Below are positions 7,431 to 16,167 of a DNA stretch of 47,404 nucleotides, piece by piece. The DNA is from Amycolatopsis nivea (GTDB lineage Bacteria; Actinomycetota; Actinomycetes; Mycobacteriales; Pseudonocardiaceae). Positions within the stretch are counted from its first letter, which is position 1. Every line of letters begins with the position of its first letter. The DNA lies in the NCBI RefSeq assembly GCF_004522235.1, contig NZ_SDLT01000029.1, forward strand, positions 80,365 to 127,768, written 5' to 3'. The notes under the pieces were generated by a model that searched no databases, had not been told where the DNA came from, and worked only from the letters and a program-made list of their open reading frames with translations. Made by a program: the position numbers and the translations under genes.

Positions 7431-9224
7431 TCAGTCCTTGAGCTCCAAGAGTTGCGTTCCCTGCGTGACCGCGGAGCCGATCTCGACCGAAAGCCCGGTG
7501 ACGGTGCCCGCTTTGTGCGCGGTTACCGGGTTTTCCATCTTCATCGCCTCGAGCACGACGATCAGCTCGCCCGCTTCGACGTGCTGGCCTTCTTCGACCG
7601 CGATCTTCACGATGGTGCCCTGCATCGGCGCGGTGACCGCGTCGCCACTCACCGCTGCCTTCGCGCCGCCTGCCCGCTTGCGCGGCTTGGCTTTCGTCGC
7701 CGCGGGCGCGCCGCCGCCTTCGAGGGCGAACCCGCCCGGCAGCGACACCTCGAGCCGGCGTCCGCCGACCTCGACCACGACGTTCTGCCGCGGTGCCTCT
7801 TCCTCGGCCTCGACGTCCGGCGCGACGAACGGCTCGATCTGGTTGTCGAACTCGGTCTCGATCCAGCGGGTGTGCACGCTGAAGCCGTTTTCGTCGCCGA
7901 TGAACGCCGGGTCGTTCACGATCACGCGGTCGAACGGCAGCACCGTGGCCATGCCCTCGACCTCGAACTCGGCCAGCGCGCGGCGGCTGCGCTCGAGCGC
8001 GTTCTGCCGGTCCGAACCGGTGACGATGAGCTTGGCGAGCATCGAGTCGAACTGGCCGCCGATCACGCTGCCGGATTCGACGCCGGAATCGACGCGCACG
8101 CCCGGACCGGACGGGGCGACGAACTTGGTGACGGTGCCCGGCGCGGGCAGGAAGCCGCGGCCGGCGTCCTCGCCGTTGATGCGGAACTCGATCGAGTGGC
8201 CGCGCGGCGTCGGGTCCTCGGTGATCCGCAGCTTTTCGCCGCGGGCGATCCGGAACATCTCGCGGACCAGGTCGATGCCGGTGGTCTCCTCCGAAACCGG
8301 GTGCTCGACCTGCAGGCGGGTGTTCACCTCGAGGAAGGAAATGGTGCCGTCGACCGCGACGAGGTATTCGACGGTGCCCGCGCCGTAGTAGCCGGCCTCC
8401 TTGCAGATGGCCTTGGCGGACTCGTGGATCCGGGCGCGCTGGTCGTCGGACAGGTACGGCGCGGGGGCCTCTTCCACCAGCTTCTGGTGGCGGCGCTGCA
8501 GCGAGCAGTCGCGGGTGCCGACGACGATCGCGTTGCCGTGCTGGTCGGCCAGCACCTGCGCCTCGACGTGCCGCGGCTTGTCCAGGTAGCGCTCCACGAA
8601 GCATTCGCCGCGACCGAACGCGGCCACCGCCTCGCGCGTCGCGGACTCGAACAGTTCGGGGATTTCCTCCCGGGTGCGGGCGACCTTCAGACCGCGGCCG
8701 CCGCCGCCGAATGCCGCCTTGATCGCGACCGGCAGGCCGTGCTCGTCGGCGAACGCGATGATCTCGTCGGCGTCCTTCACCGGCTCCTTGGTGCCGGGCA
8801 CCAGCGGCGCGCCCGCGCGCATCGCGATGTGCCGCGCGGTCACCTTGTCGCCGAGGTCGCGGATCGACTGCGGGCTCGGCCCGATCCAGGTCAGGCCCGC
8901 GTCGAGGACGGCCTGGGCGAACTCGGCGTTCTCGGAAAGGAAGCCGTAACCGGGGTGGACCGAATCGGCGCCGGACCGCTTGGCGGCGTCGAGGATCTTG
9001 TCGATCGCGAGGTAGCTCTCGGCCGCGGTGTTCCCGCCGAGGGCGAACGCCTCGTCGGCGAGGCGCACGTGCGGAGCGTCGCGGTCCGGGTCCGCGTACA
9101 CGGCCACGCTCTGCAGGCCGGCGTCCTTCGCTGCCCGGATCACGCGAACCGCGATCTCGCCCCGGTTCGCGACCAGGACCTTGGTCACCGGACCGCCTGT
9201 GCTCGCGGTGTCCTGCTCGCTCAC
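7431..9224 (-). CDS. accA3: Acyl-CoA carboxylase alpha subunit (biotin carboxylase + biotin carrier)
   Basis: ATP-dependent carboxylation of biotin and carriage of the carboxylate to the beta subunit, supplying malonyl-CoA and/or methylmalonyl-CoA for lipid synthesis. The 597-residue protein starts with the biotin carboxylase signature KVLVANRGEIAVRVIRAAK, continues with an ATP-grasp glycine loop GGGGRGLKVA and the catalytic FLEVNTRLQVEHPVSE segment. It ends with a biotinyl domain whose EAMKMENPV motif places the biotinylated lysine at about residue 562. GTG at 9224 is chosen because GGAGG lies six bases upstream; an adjacent GTG is at 9227. BirA, the beta subunit and the epsilon subunit are all in this window. 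The symbol follows mycobacterial usage. Confidence 0.95.
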   Translation of the reverse strand: MSEQDTASTGGPVTKVLVANRGEIAVRVIRAAKDAGLQSVAVYADPDRDAPHVRLADEAFALGGNTAAESYLAIDKILDAAKRSGADSVHPGYGFLSENAEFAQAVLDAGLTWIGPSPQSIRDLGDKVTARHIAMRAGAPLVPGTKEPVKDADEIIAFADEHGLPVAIKAAFGGGGRGLKVARTREEIPELFESATREAVAAFGRGECFVERYLDKPRHVEAQVLADQHGNAIVVGTRDCSLQRRHQKLVEEAPAPYLSDDQRARIHESAKAICKEAGYYGAGTVEYLVAVDGTISFLEVNTRLQVEHPVSEETTGIDLVREMFRIARGEKLRITEDPTPRGHSIEFRINGEDAGRGFLPAPGTVTKFVAPSGPGVRVDSGVESGSVIGGQFDSMLAKLIVTGSDRQNALERSRRALAEFEVEGMATVLPFDRVIVNDPAFIGDENGFSVHTRWIETEFDNQIEPFVAPDVEAEEEAPRQNVVVEVGGRRLEVSLPGGFALEGGGAPAATKAKPRKRAGGAKAAVSGDAVTAPMQGTIVKIAVEEGQHVEAGELIVVLEAMKMENPVTAHKAGTVTGLSVEIGSAVTQGTQLLELKD

Positions 9225-9326
9225 CACATACCTCCCGTGCCCCGTCGCCGAGCTGCTGGTCAACCGGGAGTCTACGGACCAGGACCGGGCCTGGATTGAG
9301 AGGTGGACCACCCAGTTCGGTCCTGT

Positions 9327-9626
9327 TTATACCCGTCCGGCAGGGGCCTGATGCCGCAGTTCGGCCGGTAGTTCGGAGTCGAGCACGATGACGTCGTAGG
9401 GGTTGACCTGGTGCACGAGCGCCAGGTTTTCGGTGTTGACCAGGATCCACGGCTGGTGCTCGCCGCAGCAGTCGACGAGCCGGTCGAGCGCGGTGAAGGC
9501 GACCAGCGCGGTGCGGCCGTCGGGGGTGCGGCGCAGTTCGACGTTGGCTCCGGTCTGGCCGTCGGTGGTCGGGCCGGTGGGGCCGGTCGGCAGGTAAAGG
9601 GCCGGGGGCAAATTGGGGTTCGTCAC
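9327..9626 (-). CDS. SAV_915-family small protein
   Basis: About 99 residues. The order ALYLPTG, VELRRTPDGRTALVAFTAL, QPWILVN matches the short actinobacterial SAV_915 family (related to SseB N-terminal domains), which has no established function. The start is uncertain: GTG at 9626 (VTNPNLPPALYLP) fits the family best, with GTG at 9647 and TTG at 9656 also in frame. No strong ribosome site is seen at any of them. It is divergent from the next gene across about 50 bases. Confidence 0.65.
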   Translation of the reverse strand: MTNPNLPPALYLPTGPTGPTTDGQTGANVELRRTPDGRTALVAFTALDRLVDCCGEHQPWILVNTENLALVHQVNPYDVIVLDSELPAELRHQAPAGRV

Positions 9627-9676
9627 TCCGACAACATAGACGGACACGGTGCGCAAGGTCGCTTACAGTCTCGGAT

Positions 9677-10396
9677 ATGCGGACTTGGCCGAAGCGCGTC
9701 CCGCGATCCGCGCTGCTCACCGCCGTTCTCGCGGCGGTGGTCACGGCGGCGGCGCTCGTCGTGGTCGTCACGATGCGCCCGAAGCCGGACGGCGCGGAGA
9801 CCATGACGCCGAGCGAGCCCGCCGCGGCTCCGGTCGAAGCACCGTCCTCGACCTGCGGAAACGGTCCGTGCAAGCAGTTGGCGGCGGTGAGCGTCGGCGG
9901 TACCCCGGTCGTGTTGCAGGCGGATGCCTCGGGCGGATCGGGCCGGGTCCAGGTCGGGCAGCAGCCGTTCGAACTGGCGATCACGAACCTGGGCGCGAAG
10001 CTGACGGCGACTTCCCTGCGCTGTATCGACGGATCGACCGCCGCGTGCCTGATCCGCGGCGACGCGGCCGGCGGTGCGTACGGCGAATTGCTGACCGAGT
10101 CCGGTGGCGTGTGGCGCGACTACGGCAAGCCGTATTTCTCTGACGCCGGCTCGCTGTCGCTCTACGACGTGAGCCAGGACGGCCGGGCGGACGTGATCGT
10201 CGTCCGGCACGAATGCCCGAAGGCGGTGTCCGGCACCCCGCGCTGCCAGGCGGCTCCGGTGGTCGCGGAGGTGTACGAACTCGACGGCGAGGTGATGGGC
10301 TGCACGAGCACCGTCACCTCGCCGTCGGATTTCCGCGGCTGGCCGGACGTCGAGCTGAAGAAAACCCAGCTGCGGCGCTGTTCCGGCAACTCCTGA
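9677..10396 (+). CDS. Membrane-anchored extracytoplasmic protein, unknown function
   Basis: 239 residues. A basic N-terminus and one hydrophobic helix (about residues 12-32) act as signal anchor, followed by a Pro/Ser/Ala linker and an extracytoplasmic domain with six or more cysteines (CGNGPC near 60; later Cys at about 115, 124, 180, 190, 214, 235), suggesting disulfides. The segment LYDVSQDGRADVIVV resembles an FG-GAP/VCBS-type repeat. I do not recognise a family. The ATG at 9677 lies seven bases after TACAGT, so it is probably leaderless. The gene ends three bases from the convergent dctA gene. Confidence 0.75.
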   Translation: MRTWPKRVPRSALLTAVLAAVVTAAALVVVVTMRPKPDGAETMTPSEPAAAPVEAPSSTCGNGPCKQLAAVSVGGTPVVLQADASGGSGRVQVGQQPFELAITNLGAKLTATSLRCIDGSTAACLIRGDAAGGAYGELLTESGGVWRDYGKPYFSDAGSLSLYDVSQDGRADVIVVRHECPKAVSGTPRCQAAPVVAEVYELDGEVMGCTSTVTSPSDFRGWPDVELKKTQLRRCSGNS

Positions 10397-10399
10397 GAC

Positions 10400-11746
10400 T
10401 CAGGCGGTGGCGGGCCGGGCGGCGCCGCCCTCGTCGCGGTGGTTCGGGCGAGCGGTCTGGGTGTTGAGGATTTCGTCGTCGAGCAGGCCTTCGCTGCGCG
10501 CGACGATTGTCGGGACCACGATCTGGCCCGCGACGTTCGTGGCGGTGCGCATCATGTCCATGATCGGGTTCACCGAGTAGATCAGCGCGATGCCGAGCGC
10601 GACCTGCTTGGCGTCGAGTCCGATGAACGCGGTGGTCAGGGTGAGCGCGGTCAGCCAGCCGGTGGTGCCCGCGGTGGCCAGCGCACCGACCACGGCGACG
10701 ACCACGATGCCGACGTACTGGCCGAAGCTCAGCGGCACCCCGGCGAGGTTGGCGATGAAGATCGCGCCGATCGCCGGGAACACCGCGGCGCAACCGTCCA
10801 TTTTGGTCGCGCTGGCGAGCGGGGTGGCGAAGGCGGCGTATCCGGGGTCGACGCCGAGGTTCACCGCGGACTGCCGGGTCAGCGGCAGCGTGGCCGAACT
10901 CGACTGCGACGCGAACGCGAACTGGATCGCCGTGCCCGCCTTGGCGAAGAACGTCAGCGGGTTCACCTTCGCGACGAACTGCAGCAGGATCGGGTAGACG
11001 ACGAATAGGATCAGCAGGCAGCCGACGTACACCGCGATCGTGGTCGACAGCAGCGGACGGAACAGCGCGTCGCCGTAGTTGGAGACGGCGGCGCCGATCA
11101 GGCCGATGATGCCGATGGGCGCGAGGCGCACGATCCAGCCAAGGTAACGCTGGACGATTTCGAAGACGCTCGTGGTGAAGTCGACGAACGGCTTCGCCTT
11201 GTCGCCGAGGCTGTAGGCGGCGGCACCGATCACGACGGCGAGGAACAGCACCTGGAGCGTGCTGCCCTCGGCGAAGGCGGAGAAGAAGTTCTCCGGCAGC
11301 AGGCCCTTGATGAAGGCGTCCCAGGAACCCCAGTGGCTCATGCTCTTCGCGGCCTTGTCGGCGTTCTTCGCGGTGGCCGCGACGCCCTCGCCGAGCCCGC
11401 CGGAGCCGGGGTTGAACAGCTTGCCGATCGCGATCCCGATCAGCGAGGCGATGAACGACGTGATCGCGAACCACAGCACGGTCTTGCCGCCGAGCCGCGC
11501 GGCGGTGCGGCCGCCGCCGAGGCCGCGGAGGCTGTTGATGCCGACCACGATCGCGGTGAAGACCAGCGGGATCACCGCGATCTGCAGCAGGGTCGTGAAG
11601 ATCGTGCCGATGTGGTCGAGGGTGTCGGTCAGCCAGCCGGCTTCAGTCGTCCGCGCGAGCACGCCGAGTCCGGCGCCCACGACAAGCGAACCGAGCACGG
11701 CCGCGGCGAACACGCGCGGCTTTGTGTACGTCCTTGCGAAGGACAT
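10400..11746 (-). CDS. dctA: Dicarboxylate/amino acid:cation symporter (DAACS family)
   Basis: Na+- or H+-coupled uptake of C4-dicarboxylates or acidic amino acids. The 448-residue protein has the family hallmarks: the serine-rich re-entrant loop SQSSSATLPLT (about residue 275), ATKMDGCAAV, and NPIMDMMRTATNV near the C-terminus. About eight hydrophobic segments are visible, and a long acidic C-terminal tail. A GGGGTGG site precedes the ATG at 11746. Which substrate is carried (succinate, fumarate, aspartate or glutamate) cannot be told from sequence. It stands alone, with a dyad upstream as candidate operator. Confidence 0.92.
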   Translation of the reverse strand: MSFARTYTKPRVFAAAVLGSLVVGAGLGVLARTTEAGWLTDTLDHIGTIFTTLLQIAVIPLVFTAIVVGINSLRGLGGGRTAARLGGKTVLWFAITSFIASLIGIAIGKLFNPGSGGLGEGVAATAKNADKAAKSMSHWGSWDAFIKGLLPENFFSAFAEGSTLQVLFLAVVIGAAAYSLGDKAKPFVDFTTSVFEIVQRYLGWIVRLAPIGIIGLIGAAVSNYGDALFRPLLSTTIAVYVGCLLILFVVYPILLQFVAKVNPLTFFAKAGTAIQFAFASQSSSATLPLTRQSAVNLGVDPGYAAFATPLASATKMDGCAAVFPAIGAIFIANLAGVPLSFGQYVGIVVVAVVGALATAGTTGWLTALTLTTAFIGLDAKQVALGIALIYSVNPIMDMMRTATNVAGQIVVPTIVARSEGLLDDEILNTQTARPNHRDEGGAARPATA

Positions 11747-11812
11747 GTGCCACCCCAGAGAGGTCGAGAGTTTCCGCTGGCCCGGGTGCGGGCCGGAATC
11801 GACTTTCCCTGA

Positions 11813-11828
11813 TCACTCGACCGAGTGA
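11813..11828. promoter_or_regulatory. Candidate operator upstream of dctA
   Basis: TCACTCG-AC-CGAGTGA is a perfect 7-bp dyad with a 2-base centre, 67 bases upstream of the dctA start. It is the only strong dyad in the 103-base gap. No regulator gene is adjacent. Confidence 0.45.
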
Positions 11829-11849
11829 CACATCGTCCCAATATGTGAA

Positions 11850-12461
11850 CTAGTTCCACATTTCGGTCACGCTGACGCCGACCTCGGCGAGCAGCTGGCG
11901 CAGCAGCGGAAGACTGATCCCGATCACACTCGACGGGTCTCCTTCGACCCCCTCGACAAACCATCCGCCGAGCGCGTCGAGCGTGAACGCCCCCGCGACG
12001 TGCAGCGGTTCGCCAGTGGCGACGTAGGCGTCGATCTCGGCCTGGCTGGGGTTGGCGAAGTGCACGGTGGTGGACCGGGTGCCGGAGGCTTCCTTGGTGC
12101 GCTGCCCGCCGTCGAGCCGGACCACGGCATGCCCGGTGAGCAGGACGCCGGAGCCGCCCGCCATCCGAGCCCACCGCTGCTTCGCGACCTCGGCGGTCGC
12201 GGGCTTGCCGACCATCTCGCCGCCGATGGAAAGCATGGAATCGCAAGCGACGATCACGGCGTCGGGCTCGGAGACCATCTCGACTACGGCGTTGGCCTTG
12301 GCCTTCGCGAGGGCCAGGACGAGTTCGGCGGGTTCGGGATCGGTGAGCGCCGCCGCGACGGCATCCTCGTCGACACCGGACACGACAACGGCCGGGTCGA
12401 GACCGGCACTGCGCAGGACGGCGAGGCGGGCGGGGGACTGGGAGGCGAGGACTAGACGCAC
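11850..12461 (-). CDS. maf: Maf family nucleotide pyrophosphatase
   Basis: Hydrolyses non-canonical or modified nucleoside triphosphates to monophosphates, a house-cleaning role. The 203-residue product opens with LVLASQSPARLAVLRSAGL, the standard Maf N-terminus. It has the DAVIVACDSM motif with the catalytic Asp, the GKPATAEVAKQRWARMAGG segment, and ends with the late GDPSSVIGISLPLLRQLL motif. The GTG at 12461 has TAGCGT ending six bases upstream (likely leaderless). In mycobacteria maf sits beside the accD/accE genes; here it is separated from them by about 11 kb of accessory genes. Confidence 0.94.
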   Translation of the reverse strand: MRLVLASQSPARLAVLRSAGLDPAVVVSGVDEDAVAAALTDPEPAELVLALAKAKANAVVEMVSEPDAVIVACDSMLSIGGEMVGKPATAEVAKQRWARMAGGSGVLLTGHAVVRLDGGQRTKEASGTRSTTVHFANPSQAEIDAYVATGEPLHVAGAFTLDALGGWFVEGVEGDPSSVIGISLPLLRQLLAEVGVSVTEMWN

Positions 12462-12849
12462 AGGCGAACGCTACCTCGACGGGGACGGGTTGGGGGTGTG
12501 GCCCGGGTGGGGGGGGCGGTGATTTGGTGCCGAGGGTTTCGTGGCCGGATTCGCGGGGGCGGGCGTCGTGGCACCGGGTCGCGAGCCGGGCGCGAGGTCT
12601 GGCATTGAGCCAGGATCCCGGCGGGGCGTGCGCAGGGATGCCGAGCTGGTGGTTGCTGGGAGAGGAACGTGCCTGGCACGCTCGGGCTTTCTGCGCACCG
12701 GCAGACCTCGCCGCCGCGGTGGCCGCCGAGCGAGGAATTGCGTCGGGAGCCAACAACGCTGCTGTGGGACGAGAGTCGCGTGGATTGTCTCTCGCCGCCT
12801 CCCGGGCTCCGGCTGGAGTGGGGTCCAGCCGGGGCCGGGGGTCAGCTCG
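12462..12849. other. Gap with possible decayed coding sequence
   Basis: No intact gene is supported between maf and the MFS gene. On the plus strand two overlapping frames look coding in succession: from about 12524 the frame with WWLLGEERAWHARAF and APADLAAAVAAERG, then a different frame from about 12669 (TTLLWDESRVDC, LEWGPAGAGGQLVIG) with high third-position G+C, running to a stop at 12902 inside the convergent MFS gene. A GAGAGG site stands before the GTG at 12669. This could be a frameshifted remnant, a 77-residue gene, or chance in high-GC DNA. No family is recognised. Confidence 0.25.
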
Positions 12850-14469
12850 TCATCGGGCTGGTTCTGGGGTCGGGGCGGTCGGCGCGGGAGTGTGCGGCCT
12901 AGGCGACACCCGGCGCAATGCCGCTGCTGACAAAACTCCCAGTATCAGCACCGCGATCGGCAGGATCAGTGTCGCGCGGGCTGCATCGGTGAGTCCATTG
13001 TGGACAACCTCGCTGGCGAGGCGGCCCGCTTGGGCGGCGATGTCCGCCGGGAGGCCCGGGATGGGGGATGGGCCGCCGGAGGAGCCGAATTCGCCGGTGG
13101 ACGCCGCGGCGTGGGCGATGCCTTCGGTGAAGGGGGCGCGGTACTGCTCCGGCAGTTTCGCGGCCGCGGTGGCGGCCTCGCTCGTGATCGACGCGCTGAT
13201 CCTCGCTTGCAGGAGCACGCCGATCGCGGCGCTGCCCAGGACGCCGCCTACCTGGCGGGCGGTGTTGAAGATGCCCGAGGCGGTACCGGTGAGCCGCGGT
13301 TCTACTGACGCCATCGTCAGGTTGCTCATGGGGGAGAAGATGCAGCCGACGCCGAGGCCGCACACCAGCAGGGCCGGGATCAGTGCCCACGGGCTCGTGT
13401 CCGGTCGTGCTTGCAGCGCGATGATGCCGACGCCCGCGGCCAGCAGGGCCAGGCCACCCATCACCAGGTACTTGCCGTTGATTTTGTCCGAAGCGCGGCC
13501 GACGAAGGGCGCGATCACGCCGGACAGCAGCGACATCGGGGCGGTGAGCAGGCCCGCCATGGTGGGGGAGAGGCCGAGGACCGTCTGGATGTAGATGATC
13601 AGCGGCAGGAACATGCCGGTCATCGTGAAGCCGACCGTGGTCGCGGTGAGCGTGCCCGCGGAGAAGTTGCGGTTCGCGAATACCTGCAGCGGGACCAGCG
13701 GTTCTCGGCGGTTGTAGTGCTGCCACAGCACGAAGGCGATCAGCAAGACCACGCCGGCACCGATGATTTCGAAGACTGTGATGCCGCCGAACACCGTGCC
13801 CCAGTCGTACTGCTGTCCATTTTGGACACCGAAGACGACGCAGAACAGTCCGGCCGCGGACAGCAGGATGCCGATCAGGTCGAACGAATGCGAGTGCTTC
13901 GGCTGCCAGTCCGGCACCAGCCACAGCGTCAGCGCGATCGCGACGACGCCGATCGGCACGTTCACGTAGAAAATCCACTCCCAGCCGAGGTGCTGCACCA
14001 GCACACCGCCCAGCAGCGGGCCGGTGATCGTGGCCAGGCCGGCGACCCCGCCCCATGCGCCCATCGCCGCGCCGCGCTTCGCGGGCGGGAACAGGTGGCT
14101 GATGAACGCCAGCGTCTGCGGCGTCATCAATGCGGCACCAAGGCCTTGCACGGCACGGGCGGCGATCAGCATCTCGACGTTGCCGGAGAGACCGCACCAC
14201 AGCGACGAAGCGGTGAACACCACGAGCCCGGCGACGAACACACGCTTCGGGCCGAAGCGGTCGCCGAGGCGGCTGGTGAACAGCATCGGCACGGCGTAGG
14301 TGAGCAGGTAGACGCTGATCACCCACACCACCGAGTTCAGTCCGGCGTCGAGGTGCTGCAGCATGGCGGGCACCGCGATGGACACGATCGTGGTGTCCAG
14401 CAGGATCATGAAGAACCCGATGCAGAGCGCGCTGAGCGCGGCCCACGGGTTAACCGGTCTTGCGTTCAT
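12850..14469 (-). CDS. MFS drug exporter, DHA2 (14-TM) type
   Basis: Proton-driven efflux pump of about 539 residues. It starts with the hydrophobic helix ALCIGFFMILLDTTIVSIAVP, whose DTTIV is motif D1 of DHA2 exporters. It has SRLGDRFGPKRVF (motif A), the AVQGLGAALM region (motif B) and TGPLLGGVL (motif C of antiporters). About 14 hydrophobic segments are present, with a Pro/Thr-rich C-terminal tail. The ATG at 14469 overlaps the PadR gene by 20 bases, so the two are co-translated and PadR probably controls the pump. Its 3' part contains two copies of the GTCCAnnnTGGAC motif. Confidence 0.93.
   Translation of the reverse strand: MNARPVNPWAALSALCIGFFMILLDTTIVSIAVPAMLQHLDAGLNSVVWVISVYLLTYAVPMLFTSRLGDRFGPKRVFVAGLVVFTASSLWCGLSGNVEMLIAARAVQGLGAALMTPQTLAFISHLFPPAKRGAAMGAWGGVAGLATITGPLLGGVLVQHLGWEWIFYVNVPIGVVAIALTLWLVPDWQPKHSHSFDLIGILLSAAGLFCVVFGVQNGQQYDWGTVFGGITVFEIIGAGVVLLIAFVLWQHYNRREPLVPLQVFANRNFSAGTLTATTVGFTMTGMFLPLIIYIQTVLGLSPTMAGLLTAPMSLLSGVIAPFVGRASDKINGKYLVMGGLALLAAGVGIIALQARPDTSPWALIPALLVCGLGVGCIFSPMSNLTMASVEPRLTGTASGIFNTARQVGGVLGSAAIGVLLQARISASITSEAATAAAKLPEQYRAPFTEGIAHAAASTGEFGSSGGPSPIPGLPADIAAQAGRLASEVVHNGLTDAARATLILPIAVLILGVLSAAALRRVSPRPHTPAPTAPTPEPAR
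12993..13005. repeat. GTCCAnnnTGGAC interrupted palindrome (spacer TTG)
   Basis: One of five exact copies in the window. It lies inside the MFS gene, reading Val-His-Asn-Gly on the coding strand. Confidence 0.7.
13815..13827. repeat. GTCCAnnnTGGAC interrupted palindrome (spacer TTT)
   Basis: Second exact copy, 822 bases from the first and in the same MFS gene. The coding strand uses rare CAA and AAT codons here. Confidence 0.7.
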
Positions 14470-15058
14470 GGTTTTCCTTGAGCTTGAGTTTCTTGTCCTG
14501 GAAAGGGATCCGGCCGCTGTCGAGGTCCGCGAACAGCTGCTCGATCCACGCGAGCTCGAACTTCCGCTGCGCCGCGCTGAACCGGAAGTCGAGCCAGTAG
14601 ATTTCGGGGGTGCCGTCGCCTTCCAGCCGCTCGAGGATCACCTGGTCAGCGGCCACGCCCGCGCGCAGCCGGGTGATCCGGTGCTCCAGTTCGAGCAGCG
14701 CGACGTCGCGTCCGAGGTCGTCGATCACGGCGAGCCCGCTGAGCACGTCGCTGTAGTCCGGCACCACGTCGCCCAGCATCTGCCGGGCACGTTCCTGGAA
14801 GGCGTCTTTGCCCGCGGCCGTCATGGCATACACCGTGCGCTCCGGCCGTTTGCCGTCCCGCTGGGTTTCGACCACATCGACGAACCCGTTGCGCTGCAAC
14901 CGATCCACTGTGTGGTAGAGCGATCCGGCCTTCAGCTTCACGCGGTTTTCGACGTGCCGTTCCCGCATCAGCTGGGCCATTTCGTACGGGTGCATCGGCC
15001 GCTCGTGCAGCAGCTCGAGCACGGCGACGCCCAGTGCCGTGAGCTTGGCCGCGACCAT
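14450..15058 (-). CDS. PadR family transcriptional regulator
   Basis: 202 residues. An N-terminal PadR winged helix (ALGVAVLELLHERPMHPYEM; then KAGSLYHTVDRLQRNGFVDVVE) is followed by a C-terminal helical Vir_act_alpha_C-type dimerisation domain. PadR proteins repress a neighbouring efflux or detoxification gene and are released by ligand binding. It is first gene of a two-gene operon with the DHA2 exporter (20-base overlap). GGAGGAACCGTC precedes the ATG at 15058, so the start is firm. The inducing compound is unknown. Confidence 0.93.
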   Translation of the reverse strand: MVAAKLTALGVAVLELLHERPMHPYEMAQLMRERHVENRVKLKAGSLYHTVDRLQRNGFVDVVETQRDGKRPERTVYAMTAAGKDAFQERARQMLGDVVPDYSDVLSGLAVIDDLGRDVALLELEHRITRLRAGVAADQVILERLEGDGTPEIYWLDFRFSAAQRKFELAWIEQLFADLDSGRIPFQDKKLKLKENHERKTG

Positions 15059-15100
15059 GACGGTTCCTCCAGAAGATCCAATCGAGTGACCCAGCGTGGG

Positions 15101-15120
15101 TTATTCCACGTGGACTATAC
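15101..15120. promoter_or_regulatory. Candidate PadR operator
   Basis: The perfect core TCCACGTGGA (15105-15114) sits within an imperfect longer dyad, 46 bases upstream of the PadR start and directly beside TATAGT on the minus strand, a possible -10 element. Autoregulation is the likely role. Confidence 0.5.
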
Positions 15121-15326
15121 GGTGTGGAGCAAGCTGCGGTCCAGTGTGATCCGCGCTGGTGAGCAGCTTGTCGCTGACGGTGACGGGTGGTGCGTGATGG
15201 GGCGAGCGTAACGACGACCACCGACAAAAACCGGCGATCGCCTGTTCGACCGCCGTTTTCCGACCCGTCGCGGAACCTGGTCGAACGCCGCCGATCCGTG
15301 TTCACCGCAGTCGGCAGCACGACCAA
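15121..15326. other. Intergenic stretch, nothing recognised
   Basis: This is most of the 332-base gap between the PadR gene and the SDR gene. Apart from the operator and the terminator on its two sides I see only a 10-bp palindrome GGCGATCGCC, which is unremarkable in this composition. Confidence 0.4.
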
Positions 15327-15371
15327 AGCGGCGGGCCGCGGCGTCCTCTCCTGACGCCGCGGCCCGCCGCT
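15327..15371 (-). terminator. Strong terminator downstream of the SDR gene
   Basis: A 19-bp perfect stem (15327-15345 with 15353-15371) closes a 7-base loop CTCTCCT. It lies 20 bases beyond the SDR stop and is followed on the minus strand by TTTGG. It is the longest perfect hairpin in the window. Confidence 0.85.
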
Positions 15372-15390
15372 CCCTGTTTGCTGTTGTGGT

Positions 15391-16167
15391 TCAGGACATG
15401 ACCGCACCGCCGTCGACCGCGATGGTCTGACCGGTGATGTTGGCTGCCTTGTCCGAGAGCAGGAACCCGACCGTCTCGGCGATGTCGGCCGGGGTCTGCG
15501 GGCGTTTCATCGGGACCATCCGGTCGACGAACCCGGCGAAGAGCTGTTCCGGAGTGGCACCGGCCGCGGCGGGATCGTTCGCGACCATCCGCTCGGTGGC
15601 GCTCCGCCACATGTCAGTCCAGATCAGACCGGGCATGACCGCGTTGGCCCGCAGCCCGGTCGGAGCGCCGGCCCGGGCCACTGCGTGCGTCATTTCGAGG
15701 ACCGCGGCCTTGGACGCGCCGTAGTCGGCGATCGTCTCCATTCCGAGGCGGGCGCCGATCGAAGCGATGTTGACGATCGCGCCGGGGCGGCCGGCGCGGC
15801 GGCGGAGAAGTTCCTGGCACGTCAGGAAAGTCCCGCGAGTGTTGATCGCGAACGTGCGATCCCATTGCCGCACGGTCAGCTCGGTGAACGAGGTCAGCAC
15901 GCCGCCGACGCCCGCGACGTTGGCCAGCGCGGTGACCTCGCCGAGTTGTTCTTCGGCAAGGGAGAACGCGGCTCGCACCGACGAGTGGTCACTGACGTCG
16001 CAAACGGCGTGGGCGATCCTGGCGCCGTCGGCGGCCAGCTTCGCCGCGGTCTCGGCGAGACGGCCGGAATCGATGTCGGTGAGCAGGACCGCGTGCTCCT
16101 CGACCAGCCGGGCGGCGATGGCGGCGCCGAGACCGCCCGCGGCCCCGGTGACCAGTGCGACGCTCAC
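15391..16167 (-). CDS. Short-chain dehydrogenase/reductase (SDR)
   Basis: NAD(P)-dependent oxidoreductase of 258 residues. It has the classical SDR cofactor loop TGAAGGLGAAIA (about residues 7-18), the NVAGVGG segment, a catalytic Ser in NIASIGA, the YGASK active-site Tyr/Lys, and a typical C-terminal ITGQTIAVDGG. The GTG at 16167 overlaps the stop of the NTF2-like gene (GTGA), so the two are translationally coupled. A further in-frame extension upstream is only the antisense/other-frame reading of that gene. The substrate is unknown. Confidence 0.93.
   Translation of the reverse strand: MSVALVTGAAGGLGAAIAARLVEEHAVLLTDIDSGRLAETAAKLAADGARIAHAVCDVSDHSSVRAAFSLAEEQLGEVTALANVAGVGGVLTSFTELTVRQWDRTFAINTRGTFLTCQELLRRRAGRPGAIVNIASIGARLGMETIADYGASKAAVLEMTHAVARAGAPTGLRANAVMPGLIWTDMWRSATERMVANDPAAAGATPEQLFAGFVDRMVPMKRPQTPADIAETVGFLLSDKAANITGQTIAVDGGAVMS

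Noticed and set aside
14881..15150. Near copies of GTCCAnnnTGGAC (for example ATCCACTGTGTGG)
   Set aside because: Two or more mismatches; not counted with the five exact sites.
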